Positions 51,903 to 63,102 are shown, numbered from the stretch's first letter. The stretch is 64,000 nt of DNA from Phytopythium helicoides (GCA_024867545.1 JANFNE010000030.1:1-64000), one strand, 5' to 3'. The notes: generated from the sequence alone by a model not told the origin. A program made the numbers and translations.

Positions 51903-53227
51903 ATGGAGCTGCTCGTGCGCTTGGCGCTGGCGCTGGCGCTCGCAGGGGCCGCGGCCTGCGCCTGGTCGCTGTCGTCGCGCCACAAGGCGCTGCAAGGCGA
52001 GGGATCGAAGGAGCTGCGCGACTTGCGCGTGGTGCGCGTGCTCAAGGTGACGGACACGGAGGTGGCGGTGCTCGGCCACTTCGCCAGCGACCCGAAGAAG
52101 CGCTCGGCCGTGGTGGTCGTGCAGGCCGCGGCCATGGACCCCAAGGGGCTCGAGGCGCTGCTAGACGGCGTCTCGCTGCACCGCACGCTTCAGAACGACA
52201 TTTACAGCTCCTTCCAGGCCGACGTGCCGCGCGAGATCCGCCCGTACAAGGTGATGGAGGAGGCTCGAGGTGTCGTTACCAAGGGGAGGTGAGGACGCTG
52301 ATGGCGTCTTGTGGCTACAGGTGAATGTCATCTTCCCCGCGACGGAGGCACACGTGCGCAAGCACACGGACCAGAAGTTCCACATGGTCGTGGAGACCAA
52401 GGAGGCGTACAACCAGATCACGAAGTCGTACATCGACAGCATCCCGCGCGAGAAGATCGAGTGGGTGTATAACATCCTGGAGCGGTGCGTTCTAATCTTC
52501 ACGAATTAGTGAGCGGAGTTGATGAGCAAGCAAATGTGTATCGACAGTAAGTCGGAGGCGGAGCGCATCATATTCGAGGACCTGCACCCCAGGACCGGGT
52601 TCGTGCTGCTCCCCGACTTTAAGTGGTCCGACACGTCCAATGTGAGCTCCAGTGGAAAGAATTCGGGCTGGAAGATGCAAGGACTGATGATTCATGACGC
52701 TGTAGTTGGAATCGCTGTACTGCCTGGCGATCGTGAACGACCGGTCGATCCGGTCCCTGCGCGATTTGACCGGCTCGCACCTCAAGCTGCTGCGGAACAT
52801 TCGGTACTGTCTTCCTTGCTGTGTGTGTTAGATACCTTGTCCGAGGAGCAGGTTCTCATGCTGTCTGTTCACGAGCAGCAACGAAAGCTTGGACGCCATC
52901 TCGCAGAAGTTTGGTGCCGATGTGAGCTCGCTGCGCGTGTACGTGCACTATCAGCCGACGTACTACCACTTCCATGTGCACTTTACGCATGTGAAGATGC
53001 TGCAAGGTGGGTTCACATTCCCGTTCGAAAGATATTTTGCGAGAATTTGACGAGCTCTATTCCTCCCTGCAGGAGTTCACACGGGCAAAGCCGTCCTGCT
53101 TGAGGACATCATCTACAACCTGTCGCTGAACAGCGACTACTATAAGAACGCCACGCTGTCGTACGTCATCGGTGAGGTGCAGCACAAGCCACTCTTCGAG
53201 CTCTTCCGTGAGAAGCGCATCCTGTAG
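51903..53227 (+). CDS. DCPS: Scavenger mRNA-decapping enzyme DcpS with hydrophobic N-terminus
   Basis: Six exons: 51903-52250, 52321-52484, 52548-52641, 52706-52803, 52879-53006, 53073-53227, giving 328 aa, close to the usual ~340. DcpS hydrolyses residual capped dinucleotides (m7GpppN) after 3'-to-5' mRNA decay. The family core is visible: VNVIFPATEAHVRKHTDQ, FEDLHPRTGFVLLPDFKW, YCLAIVNDRSIRSLRDL, LRVYVHYQPTYYHFHVHF. The HIT triad H265-F-H267-V-H269 is intact, with H267 as nucleophile by family knowledge. Residues 3-25 (LLVRLALALALAGAAACAWSL) form a clear hydrophobic signal or anchor-like segment not expected for a soluble cytoplasmic/nuclear enzyme. Residues about 26-110 match the N-terminal swap domain only loosely. 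The acceptor at 52879 could be 52876, adding a single Ser. Confidence 0.85.
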
Positions 53228-53416
53228 CATCGTGGCTGTTTCGTCGCCAGCTCACGTAGAAGTGTCCGTCCGTTCGTCGACAGACGTTTCCTGAAGCCAT
53301 TTTGGCACCCACTGGAGACCAGACAGATAGGATTCCGCCACCACCTCACATTCGCATTCAGCATGCGTCTGACTTGAAGAACACGACTCCACAGCAATCT
53401 TCTCTTCTCTTCTCTC

Positions 53417-53432
53417 GGTCATTTTCGAATCT
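53417..53432 (+). promoter_or_regulatory. Oomycete-type initiator (Inr) match
   Basis: GGTCATTTTCGAATCT, with a TCATTTT core, lies 22 bp before the ATG of the nucleoredoxin-like gene. It resembles the oomycete initiator element and follows a CT-rich stretch. Pattern only. Confidence 0.4.
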
Positions 53433-53453
53433 CCACGTCTCACAGCAAACTCG

Positions 53454-53975
53454 ATGCCACTGCTTGCCAAGCTCTTCGGCCCGACGCTCGACTCGCGTCG
53501 CGGAGAGCTCAAGACGGCCGATGTGCTGCGCGGCAAGAGCCTCGTGGGGCTCTACTTCTCGGGCAGCGACTGCCACGCGTGCCAGCTCTTCACGCCCATT
53601 CTGGCCACCGTCTACCGCAATATGGCGCTCGCGGCGTACCGCGACCTGCCGATGCAGGGCGCGCTTGAGGTGGTGCTCGTCTCGCTGGACCGCAGCCCAG
53701 CAGCGTTCTACGATAGCGTGTTGCGGTTGCCGTTCCCAGCACTGCCGTTTGATCGAAAGGAGGAAGCACGCGAGCTGCGAAAGCGCTACGACGTCCAGCG
53801 GATCCCAGCGCTCGTCTTCGTGGACGAGCACGGTCGAGAGGTCGAGCGCGAGGGCCGGCGGTTCGTCGAGGACCACTTCACGGACCTGCGAAAGATATGG
53901 GCTCACCTGGCTCCGCCGCTCGCCTTCTCGTCGTCCAAGCAGCCGCCTAAGGACCCAGAGCCCGAGTGGCCGTGA
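53454..53975 (+). CDS. Nucleoredoxin/tryparedoxin-like thioredoxin-fold protein
   Basis: Single exon, 173 aa. The thioredoxin fold starts GKSLVGLYFSGSDCHACQLFTP, so the usual WCxxC centre is DCHAC (C40, C43); both redox cysteines are kept but Trp is replaced by Asp. LEVVLVSLDRSPAAFYDSV and RYDVQRIPALVFVDEHG (cis-Pro segment) match the nucleoredoxin/tryparedoxin class. It should reduce protein disulphides in the cytosol or nucleus; there is no signal peptide. The C-terminus is Pro rich. The ATG at 53454 is the first in frame, and an initiator-like element sits just upstream. Confidence 0.8.
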   Translation: MPLLAKLFGPTLDSRRGELKTADVLRGKSLVGLYFSGSDCHACQLFTPILATVYRNMALAAYRDLPMQGALEVVLVSLDRSPAAFYDSVLRLPFPALPFDRKEEARELRKRYDVQRIPALVFVDEHGREVEREGRRFVEDHFTDLRKIWAHLAPPLAFSSSKQPPKDPEPEWP

Positions 53976-54101
53976 AGTAGTCCAGGCAAGATAATGCGTT
54001 TGGTGAATAGGAGCCGCGTGAACAGAGTTTGGCGACATCGTTGTGGTGTTAGTTCTCAATTTGCGCTGTGGCGAGCAGGTGTGTGCAGGACAAGGTTCGA
54101 G

Positions 54102-54790
54102 ATGGAGGCCGACGCTGCAAATGACGTGCAAGAGGTATAAACTAAGCTGCCAGACTCCTCTTCATAGCCCTCGGCAAGAACTGACACTCGAATGCCCATG
54201 AATCATCGCTCCTCGACTGCCTGCAATGTGTGTAGGTCCTGCTCGACCTGACTCAGGAGCGCGGGCTCACGGACGCACGAGTCGTAAAGGACGCGCAGAT
54301 CGCAGCCGACAGCAGTGACACAGTCGCCATCATCTATGGGATGATCGTGCCTGCTCGACTCGAGGAGGAGCGCGTGGTGCGCAAGCGCAAGCGTCGATCC
54401 AAGGGCAAGGAGCCGTCGGACGACTCGGCGCCACGCTCGCCCTGCGCCTTCCTGGTGCTCTCCGCCACTCAGAGCCGCGCAGCTCCAGTCCTGAGCGTCA
54501 AGCGGTGCGTCTTCTCCCCTCCATTGCGCCACGGAAGAGCTCCCGCGCTGACTTTCCACCGCTGTCTCCAGGCTGCTGGAGCTCGAGACGTGTGCTGTTT
54601 CGCTCGGTTCCAGCGCCGCGCAGCCGCCCCAGCGCGTGTACCTGAGCCTCGTGGACGGCTCCCACGTCAGGTAAGCGCCGTTCCCAAGCAATCCGCGGCC
54701 CAACCCTGCGCTGTCGTCTAACCGGCCGGCATCCGACGCAGCTACTACCTCCTCGCCCCATGTCCGCCACCTCAGCTCCGCCGCATGTAG
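54102..54790 (+). CDS. Probable tRNA-splicing endonuclease subunit Sen15
   Basis: Four exons assembled by eye: 54102-54134, 54236-54504, 54572-54670, 54742-54790, giving 149 aa. Every junction is GT-AG and frame-true, though the first intron is longer than most (101 nt). The product reads VLLDLTQERGLTDARVVKD, then TVAIIYGMIVPARLEEE, a basic patch RKRKRRSKGKE, CAFLVLSATQ, and at the end QRVYLSLVDGSHVSYYLLAP. The final strand pair (V-Y-L-S-L-V-D-G-S-x-x-x-Y-Y) is what the small non-catalytic Sen15 subunit shows (YLxIVDxDSTIVYY-like). Sen15 pairs with a catalytic subunit in the complex that excises tRNA introns. No catalytic His triad is present, as expected for Sen15. The assignment rests on pattern and size. 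Confidence 0.55.
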
Positions 54791-54967
54791 CTCTTCACGT
54801 GGTCCACACCACCACGCATCATTGAAGTTCTAATTTCGCCCAATCCCGTCTGTGCTTGATGCGGCCGCTGATTGGAAGAAACCACATCCATCACCGGTAC
54901 CTACTGCGTCAGCAGCTCCAGTCCATGCGTCAACTCGGTCCATTGCCGCATTTGCCCCTGCGCCGCC

Positions 54968-56391
54968 ATGCTGCGCTCCGCCCTCCGCCTCCACCCGCAG
55001 CCCCCGGCTCAGGCCCAGCGCGCGGCTGCCCGCTGCGTGACGACGCTCAACGTGGGCGGCGCGCGCTCCGCTGACGCCGGCGCGTCGCCGCGCCTGCCGC
55101 TCGAGGGCGTGCGCGTGGTCGAGTGCGGCCACCTGATCGCCGGGCCGTTCGCCGGCACCATCCTGAGCTACTTTGGCGCCGACGTTATCAAGGTGGAGCC
55201 GCCCACGGGCGACCAGGTGCGCGACTACCGCATGCTGGACGAGTCCAAGACGTCGCTCTGGTGGTACTCGCTCGGCCGCAACAAGCGCTCGGTCGCCATC
55301 GACATGCGGCTGGAGGAGGGCAGGGAGCTCGTGCGGGAGCTCGTGGAGCAGAGCGACGTGTTCATCGAGAACTTCCGCCCCGGACGCATGGAGAAGTGGG
55401 GGCTCGGCCCAGACGCCTTCGAGGAGACCAACCCGGGACTCGTCTACACGCGCGTCTCGGGATTTGGCCAGGATGGACCATACTCGTCCAGGTATGGGAC
55501 AGCTCCGGGCTTGGTTAGCTCTTTTGCACCTTTTTGACGTGATATGCGCATGGCAGACCGGGATTTGCGTCCGTATGCGAGGCGATGGGCGGGTTCCGCT
55601 ACGTGAACGGATTCCCTGACCGCCAGCCGGCTCGTCCGAATCTGAGTGTCGGCGACACGGTCGCGGGCATTCACGCTGCGCTGGGCATTGTTGTTGCTTT
55701 GCTTGGGCGTGAGCGAGGTGTGAATGCCGTCGGTGGTGCACTCCGCGGACAGCAAGTTGACGTGGCCATCTACGAGTCCATGTTCAACTTGATGGAGGCC
55801 GTCGTCCCAGAGTACGATTACTCTGGAGCCATTCGAGAGCGATCGGGATCCACGATTACTGGCATCGTGCCCTCCAACACCTACACGACCAAAGACGGCA
55901 AAGACATTGTGCTGGCTGCCAACACTGACTCGCTCTTCACCAAGCTCATGACGGCGATTGGCCGTGCCGACATGGGAAATGACCCTCGGCTACGCACGAA
56001 CGGCGACCGCGTAAAGCATCAAGCAGAGATTGACGATGTCCTCGCGGCATGGACAGCAACTCAGACTGCCGAAGTTGTTGCCGACACGATGGATCGTGCC
56101 AAGGTGCCGGTGGGACTTGTCTACTCGGTCGAAGACATGGTTCGCGATCCTCAGTATCAGCAGCGTGGAATGTTTGAAGAAGTGGAGCTCCCTGAATCGG
56201 CAGGCAAACGCACACTCAAGCTTCCAGCCATCTTGCCGAAGCTCAAGTCGACCCCTGGCCGCACGAAGTGGGCTGGTCGTCGCATTGGAGAGGACACGAG
56301 ACAAGTTCTTCATGACGTGCTTGGTCGATCCGAGGAGCAGATTGAGCGATTGCTAGACAACAAGATCGTGTTCGAGTCGGTCCAACAGTAA
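54968..56391 (+). CDS. Class III CoA-transferase, probably mitochondrial (SUGCT-like)
   Basis: Two exons: 54968-55491 and 55557-56391, giving 452 aa. The N-terminus MLRSALRLHPQPPAQAQ..., ending near RCVTTL, is Arg rich, lacks acidic residues and looks like a mitochondrial presequence. The core is a CaiB/BaiF (family III) CoA-transferase: LEGVRVVECGHLIAGPFAG, DVIKVEPPTGDQVRDYR, KRSVAIDMR, FIENFRPGRMEKWGL and GQDGPYSSRPGFASV. The catalytic Asp is expected at D208 in LSVGDTVAGIHAALG. It transfers CoA between carboxylic acids; succinate-glutarate CoA-transferase is the nearest eukaryotic type I recall. The C-terminal part (VPVGLVYSVEDMVRDPQ) is intact. The 65-nt intron falls between Ser and Arg just before PGF. 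Confidence 0.85.
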
Positions 56392-58673
56392 TCGGGTCGA
56401 TCACATGGAAATCCGGAAGGTCTCTGTTAGTGGTTTGTGTCCACTGTGCTCTGCACACGAATGGAAAAGGCTTGCAGATTGAAGACAAATACACTGCAAG
56501 AGTACAAATCAAAGTTGGCGAGCGCAGATCTTCGTGCAACTGTAGACGATTTCGCGTCCGATTGCTGTCTCGCTGTACGGTTGTTGTATCAGGAAGAGAT
56601 CAGGCGGCGTGGGTTCACCCCATGTCGACCGCAACAACAACTGACGAACGAGTTGGTAGGAGACTGGTGGAAGTCCGACTCGCAGGAGAGCTGGTTGAGA
56701 GGGTCGCCATGGGTGTTGACCAGCGTAACCGCCTCTCAATGGATTCGGTTGGTGTCTGGCACCACGGAACGAGGCAAGTTAGCCTGCAAGCTGCTTCGCT
56801 TCACCCGAATGCTGAGCCCTTGCCGACATCAATGGATTTGCGCAAACGCCACCACATCCTCAATGAATGTGTACCAAAGTGGAAGGCGAGGCGACGACGA
56901 CAACAGAGCAGCCATCAGTACGACGTGTCAATGCGTCCAGTATGGGGTGTATGGGGTTTGATCGACGTTTGACTCAACCGGGCTCACTTCATGGAGAACG
57001 TTAGCGTCGTGTCCAGCGCTGTGCAGCAAAGCTCCATGCTGCTGACATGTGATGTCGGTTGACATTTTTAACTGACCACCAGATCAGCGACCAAGCACCT
57101 CGATGCGCTGAACATCCATTTCGATGCCACACGAAGTTCAGAGCTTAGTTGCGACGGCACCAAATAGAATTCGCCCCACCTCTGATGCCTCTGATGTGTC
57201 CACCATCCGTGGCGTGACACCTTGCGGCAGCACGTGGGATTGCTCTGCTCGGCACCGTGGTTCGTGACGTCCTCACGACCTGTCAAACCCTCTGCCCTGC
57301 CTGCCATCAACGGTGCGAGTCCTACGAAGGCACAGTGGCACAGGAGAACCACGGCCGAATTGCACTCCACAGTCCACTCGACAACTCGTTACACACGAAA
57401 AAACGAGGGGCAAATTTCGCGCAGACCACGCCCACGCCTTGCGAATCCTCTCACTCTAATCGGTGGAAGTGGCAAAGGATGCTGCGCACGACACCCAACG
57501 GCTGTGTGATGACCGACGTTGAGGAATGAGGAAAGAAAAAAATTGTCCGAGGGCAAAATCATGAGTTGGTGGCGCGTGGATGCCTTTCGGTCGGCTGCCG
57601 CCACGCCACAAAAAGATTGATGAGAGACGATTGTGTTGGCGGCTCAGCACCAGCTCTCCATGCGGTAGGATTGATGGCATGACGTGCGGTACCACGAGTG
57701 TACACGTTGGTGATGACTGCGAAGACTCGGACTTTGCACTCCCTGCCAGTTTTTCTGTGCGGCGAAGTGCTGATCTGGCGTGGGTACCACCTCAGCATAC
57801 TCCGTTCAAATGAAGGACCCGCAACACATTGTTGAACAAGGCAAAAGCAAAGACCTTGCAAGCAAAAAAAAAAAAAATCTGCCAGCAAAAATCTGCCCGC
57901 ATGAAGCAGGGCATAGATTTCACTGCAGCAGATTTCGATGAGTGGAATTCCTCTTTAACTCGCACCGTATTCGCGTTCCTTCCATCCGGTCATAGTAATC
58001 GTTTACCGCTTGCTTGATCACAGCTTCGTTGTCGCTCCGCCGGCCCACCTGTCAGCAGCGGCCCGGCTGACTCCGTTTCCATCCGGTTGACGTCCGCCGT
58101 CATCTTTCACCGAAAGCTGGGCGAGGCTCAGCCTTTTTCCGGGGAGAGACTTTCGGCAGGTGGCGAGAAGACCGCATGGAGCAGAGGTTTCCCTCCAGCC
58201 GGCAGGTCGTCCATGGCATGCCAGAGAGCGCTTGACTTGTCGAGAGTATGCCGGAGCTCACTCAACACGGCTTGACTCAAGACCACGGCGGCCTCGCCAA
58301 ATGGCGAGCCGCATCCCACTGTCAAGTCGGCAGGTCGACACTGTACCGCCTTCACCACGCACGTGTGGCAGCGTGGCCGTGCCTTTTCGCCCGAGATGTG
58401 CACGCTCCATGCGAGCGACGCTGCAAGTGAGACCGTCGTACCGTACGCTACATGTGACGGTATCATCCCAGCGCGGCCTGACGCCACTTCTTGACCGGCG
58501 CGGCCTGTGATTTGTCTCGCAGCAGCCTTTCCGCCCAAACCTCGGCGTGCTTCTTCCCCAGCATTCGCTCGATCGCTGTCAACAGCAGAGCCGCTCGTCA
58601 CGGCTGCAGCGTTGCGCCCCTGATCTCTGATCTGTCGGTGCTGGCTGCGCGCTAGCAGCTTCAAGCGGTGACC
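56392..58673. other. Intergenic, no supported gene
   Basis: This 2.3-kb gap is the longest gene-free stretch outside the transposon island. Frames at 56430-56972 (two overlapping, plus) and 58128-58799 (minus) have no family features or plausible splice context. A 14-nt A run occurs near 57863. The last ~600 bp is presumably promoter of the START-FYVE gene. Confidence 0.4.
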
Positions 58674-60341
58674 ATGAACCCCGCCATGCACATCTCGCGG
58701 TCCGACGTGGAGAAGTTCTCGCAGGCGGGCTCCAAGTTCGAGACGCTGCCGCTGCCGAGCAACTACTTCCCCAAGGTCCGCATGTCCGAGCGAGACCATT
58801 CGCAGTACGTCGCCATGGCTCGCACGCTGCTGGACGACTCGATCCTGCGGCTGGGCAACGCCAAGGAGCGCACCGCGCAGCTCCGCGAGTGGAAGGAGCT
58901 CGGCAGCCAGGGCGGCTTTCGGCGGTTCGCCCAGCGCATCGCTGGCGGCGACCAGCGCTTCCGAGTCGAAGGAACGGCTCCCACGTCGCTCAACAATCTC
59001 ATGGGGGCCCTGATCGCCGACACCACCGGGCAGGCGCGAGCACGACGACAGAACCTGTACCGCGACTTACTCGACGCGCAGACGCTGTGCATCCTCCAGC
59101 CGCGGTCCGTGTCGCTCGACTCGGCAGCACAGGAAGAGTTCATTGCGCTACGATGGCAGGCAGTGTCGCTCGGAGCCGCATCGACGGCGCAGCACTGGGA
59201 TATGTGCTTTCTCGAGTACACTGGCGTCGCGACCGACAACGAAGGCTTCCCGGTCGGCTTTCACATTACTCAGTCAATCGACAGGCCCGAGTGCGGCCTA
59301 CTCAAGGAGACCTACGGGCTCTCTCGTCTTCGAGGCACCGAGATTATGCTGCTCTTCCCGTCCAGAGGCTCGAACCAGGGCCACACCGACATTGTGCTTG
59401 ACGGGTGCTGGAAAGAGCCTGAGAACGTGTCCACGTGGGTCATCCAGAGCTTCTTGGCAGTCGCGTCGGCTACCCTCAGCAAGCTTGCCTTACTTGTTCA
59501 AGAGCAGCTCCTCGCTAGACTCCCACTCAAGGACAAGAGCCAGCTTGTGCCGCTGGGTGACCGCAAGACCTGTAATGTCTGTCTGAGCAAGTTTGGCATG
59601 ATGGGTAAGAAGTCACAGTGCCGCAGCTGCGGGGAAGTTGTGTGCAAAGCGTGCGTGGTCAAGCGTAACGTCGGAGTCCAAGCGAAGTTCTGCAAGAAAT
59701 GCCTTATCGAGGTGTCCTCACAGCGTGTCGCTATCGAGTCGTCTATGTCTGTATCTGACTACGGCTACGAACGTCGATCCTCAAGCTCTTCTGGGACCAC
59801 GGTCAGTCGCCACACGACCACTAGCAGTAGCGCACTGTCATCTTCAGCAATCAACCTTAACGCTCGCCGACAGTTCGGGTCCGAGACGAGCAGTGCTTCG
59901 AGTATCTCCCACTCAGCAGCCCTCGTCCCGGCCGGCAAGATTATGCGTATGAACAGCAGCAACCGTATCGTCACAAGTAACAGCTCGTTGGAAGCGCAGA
60001 AACCTGGAGTGTACTACGACAACTACGGCTACAGCATGGCTAGTACTGCAAGCGTTAGCAGCTACGATAGCTTTTCCGATTCGGTTACAGATCGGCCCGG
60101 GAGTGAGTTTTTTGACGTCGACGAGGATGGTGTGCTTGTCGTGAGTACCAAGAGCGCAATGCGAGCAATGGGCACACCGTCGCATGCTCGTTCGATGGTA
60201 GGCAGCAGTGGTATTCCAAGTGTCCAAGCAGTCGAAGACTCTATCGCGCACCAGAGGTACATTCTCAACGAGATGATTAGTACGGCGCGTACAATGCAGC
60301 AGCAGCAACAAGCTCGATCAGCCTACACTCAATACCACTGA
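58674..60341 (+). CDS. START-like/FYVE-type zinc-finger protein
   Basis: Single exon, 555 aa. Residues about 80-285 resemble a START-like lipid-binding region common in oomycete FYVE proteins (HWDMCFLEYTGVATDNEGFPVGFHI, then TWVIQSFLAVASATLSKL). A FYVE-type finger follows at about 297-345: CNVCLSKFGMMGKKSQCRSCGEVVCKAC ... KFCKKC. It keeps eight zinc-ligand positions, but the PI3P-contacting R(R/K)HHCRxCG block is replaced by KKSQCRSCG and there is no WxxD ahead of it, so classical PI3P binding is doubtful. The remainder (about 350-555) is Ser/Thr rich and disordered, ending with a Gln-rich helix. A role at lipid membranes or as a lipid sensor is inferred. The ATG at 58674 is the first in frame. 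Confidence 0.78.
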   Translation: MNPAMHISRSDVEKFSQAGSKFETLPLPSNYFPKVRMSERDHSQYVAMARTLLDDSILRLGNAKERTAQLREWKELGSQGGFRRFAQRIAGGDQRFRVEGTAPTSLNNLMGALIADTTGQARARRQNLYRDLLDAQTLCILQPRSVSLDSAAQEEFIALRWQAVSLGAASTAQHWDMCFLEYTGVATDNEGFPVGFHITQSIDRPECGLLKETYGLSRLRGTEIMLLFPSRGSNQGHTDIVLDGCWKEPENVSTWVIQSFLAVASATLSKLALLVQEQLLARLPLKDKSQLVPLGDRKTCNVCLSKFGMMGKKSQCRSCGEVVCKACVVKRNVGVQAKFCKKCLIEVSSQRVAIESSMSVSDYGYERRSSSSSGTTVSRHTTTSSSALSSSAINLNARRQFGSETSSASSISHSAALVPAGKIMRMNSSNRIVTSNSSLEAQKPGVYYDNYGYSMASTASVSSYDSFSDSVTDRPGSEFFDVDEDGVLVVSTKSAMRAMGTPSHARSMVGSSGIPSVQAVEDSIAHQRYILNEMISTARTMQQQQQARSAYTQYH

Positions 60342-61638
60342 TTTGGTCGAGCAACAAAAAATCCCAGTTCGTTTTCAAATGCAAGGCTCTACTGACGAGA
60401 GGTAGAGGCGGAGGGTGGGTAGTAAGTTCACCCGATCGCCACGCTTCCTACATGTTCATCCGGCCCAGCTCGTGTGTATTTATGACGGTGAAGATAATCG
60501 AAGTAGGAAGCAGCCGTCAGCTAGTGCCTTTGCAACGAAAGCTGGGAGAAGGATTCAGATCAAGCTACTTGTTTAAAGCCAAAAAAAAAAGTTTTTAGTT
60601 ATTGCGGTAGGACGCATTGAATCACTGTAACACACTTGCACTCGAAATCAAACGAGGAGCCATGCGTGGTCCTTCGCGATAGGCTCAATTCACCAATAGT
60701 GTAGTGGCTGGTCAGACCACAGCTCTGAAGCTGTACGCCAAATGATCTCTATTCGCTCGTGGATGTCCCGAAGCTCTCTAGCGAGTTGCCTAGCGATAAA
60801 GAAACTGTCCACTGTTGTTCATTTCACGAACAATCGATGTATTCATGAGGAGATAAATGCCAGTGCATTTTATGAGCAGCTCGAGCATTCCGCGGTATGA
60901 TCCAACAGGACAGTTCCCATCTGAGGAAGGGCTCGAAGCTCGTGTTAAGTCGAATAGCCCGCCAGCGAAGCTTCAGTATCCATTTGCCCATTACAAGGAG
61001 TACGAAGAGTAGCGCGGCGAGTAGCCTTCCTGAGAGATACACCGGAAGTTGGCGAATGGAACAGACGATATGGATGCGATACTATTGTACTTTGCTGGAT
61101 ATTGCTGCAGTTCAGACAGAGGGCAAGCAAGCACGAGCCCATTAGGACTGGATTTGGAGGGACACTACATTCTAGAGTTGTAATTCCGGGCTGCGGGGCC
61201 ACGTGTGAGCAATTGGACGGGAGATCTTGTGGCTATGAACGGACGAGCGCACCGTGGCTCAAACCCAGGCACTACATCACGGTGCGTTATAACGACTGCT
61301 GTTATCATTTAGCTCTTGAAAGTGCCGTTCAAGTGCAATTATGACTTGGAAGCCGCAGAAAAAAACCTGCCTTCCAACGAAAATAGCTGCTCACCAGGAA
61401 CTTGGCGTCGTCCAGTTCTTAGTCTTGCCATTGATGCGAGGACGCGCCGATTTCTTTCGCTCAAAATTTGTGAACCATGGTTCTCACAAAACGCATCGGT
61501 TCTTGTCTATTGATCTGCAGTTGAGGCATTTCACATCTTCGACTGAAAGTCGACAGGTTCCCTTCGTGCTTGGTGTCATCGAGGATCCCAGGGATGACAT
61601 ATTGTGGCGCGATCGGAAGTGTCAATGTCCTCTCTTTT
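60342..61638. other. Intergenic, no supported gene
   Basis: About 1.3 kb with short frames only (60824-61042 minus, 60897-61513 plus, overlapping). It includes a 10-nt A run near 60582. An apparent tRNA-like stretch at 60690-60745 was examined and rejected. Confidence 0.45.
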
Positions 61639-63102
61639 ATGAGCACCGATCTCTTTGACGAGTCGCAAGAGAACCCGTTTCTGCTGACAGCTGCACGGTC
61701 CGAGCCGGCGACGTCACTTACGAATGCTTCAATGCCTTCATCTTCACCAACTACACAGTGTTTCCCAGGACAACTTCAGCGATCCAGCTTCAAAAAGCCG
61801 CAAGTGAGCATCGAACTGCCTCTTGATGATTTGTTGGCAACTCCAACAGCTACCATAAAAATCCAGGAATTTCGCGATGTCGAGCCAAGTACCCTGCACA
61901 AATACGTACCTGGTAGAACTGTTGAAGCAACGGCATCTCCAGTAACCTCACCGCTTCGCTCAATTCTCAAGCGCCAGTCTAGCTACGAGTCAAATGCGTC
62001 AACCACAGCCACAGCAATGGACTACCACGACGACGTAGCAAGCAATCAACCACAATCACCGCTTCCGTATCAGTACCAGCCTCAACAGTCAGCCGAAGAT
62101 CCTTTTCTACCGACGGACTCTGACCTACACAAGCTGCTTTACTCTCTCACACGGTTTGGGCTAGCTTCTAATGCTCCTCCACAAGGCAATGCGCAATTCC
62201 AGACAGCTTTTGCTTCTTCATCGTCTCTACCTGCCAGTCCAACACGCTCTGTGTCATTTGCATCAAGTCAAAAGTGGAATTTGAAGCAACAAACGGCTGG
62301 TGAAAGAAAGAAGCGACGATCACGCAGTAGACGTTCAGATCGTGGAGGAGAAACATCCGACAGTGACGACGGATCAACTCATCGAGGTCGATCTCGAGGG
62401 TCGGTCACGTATGCGACGGTAAAGAGTCTGCTGCGTGGAGGTAATAGCGGTCGCGGCAACTCTCCATCTCGTGTAGTAAAGCGTGGTAACCCGGAATACC
62501 GTCGAAAGAGCATGGGCACCATTTCGTCTCGACTCAAGGTGCGGCAGAAGTTTGCCCGTCCAACCATTCTCACTGACGCCTATCATCGCGTGTACGTTTG
62601 TTTGATTGATTGATTGATTTTTGGGTGATCCTAGTGTTGCCTCTCACAAGTGTGCTTTTCTAGGAGTGATATGAAGCTTGGCACCAAGCCGATGAGCACG
62701 GCCATAAAGCACCTGGCTTTCCCGTATATGTGGGAAGATAACCTGGAAGACCGAGAAGAAGCAGACCCAGGCATGTCATCTCCGAAAGGCCAGCTGCGAC
62801 GAATGTCGCTTGTGACACTCGAGACACTCGACAAGATCGGCACCAGAGCTGCTTGTCCTGTTCACTTGATCGAAGAAGCCGCTCCCGACTACTCGCAGGT
62901 TCGCCCTCGCGTGGACAGCTACAACGCCATCAAGAGCCCCAAGCGAGGGCTGCGAAGGCCGTCAGCATGGTTGTCACCCTCAGCTGTGGCGAACGCCTCT
63001 GAATTTGTGAGCGACGGCGAAGATGAAGATGCTGGATATGGGCAAGACGAGTTTACGTTGGGGCAGCAACCTGAATGCTATGAGGTGGGGGACGGATACT
63101 GA
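61639..63102 (+). CDS. Ser/Arg-rich protein of unknown function
   Basis: Two exons: 61639-62591 and 62664-63102, giving 463 aa from the ATG at MSTDLFDESQENPF; an earlier in-frame ATG at 61594 would add 15 residues. The intron (72 nt) starts GTACGT and contains a TTGA tetranucleotide run. The protein is largely disordered. It carries Ser/Pro-rich stretches (SPLRSILKRQSSYESN), a basic patch (ERKKRRSRSRRSDRGGE) that could be a nuclear signal, and several RRxS-type phosphorylation-like sites (YRRKSMG, LRRMSL, LRRPSAW). A conserved-looking block spans the splice: RQKFARPTILTDAYHRV, then SDMKLGTKPMSTAIKHLAFPYMWEDN. The C-terminus is acidic. I do not recognise the family. The consistent coding bias and clean splice support a real gene. 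Confidence 0.6.
62600..62622. repeat. TTGA tetranucleotide run inside intron
   Basis: Four to five tandem TTGA/GATT units lie directly after the donor in the intron of the Ser/Arg-rich protein gene. Confidence 0.6.

Noticed and set aside
56430..56972. Two overlapping plus-strand frames (~175 codons) downstream of the CoA-transferase
   Set aside because: No family features, no splice continuation, and equal plausibility of two phases suggests chance.
60690..60745. tRNA-like stretch (TAGTGTAGTGG followed by a small hairpin)
   Set aside because: The arm lengths do not fit: the hairpin loop is too small for an anticodon loop, and no T-arm GTTCRANNC or acceptor stem follows.
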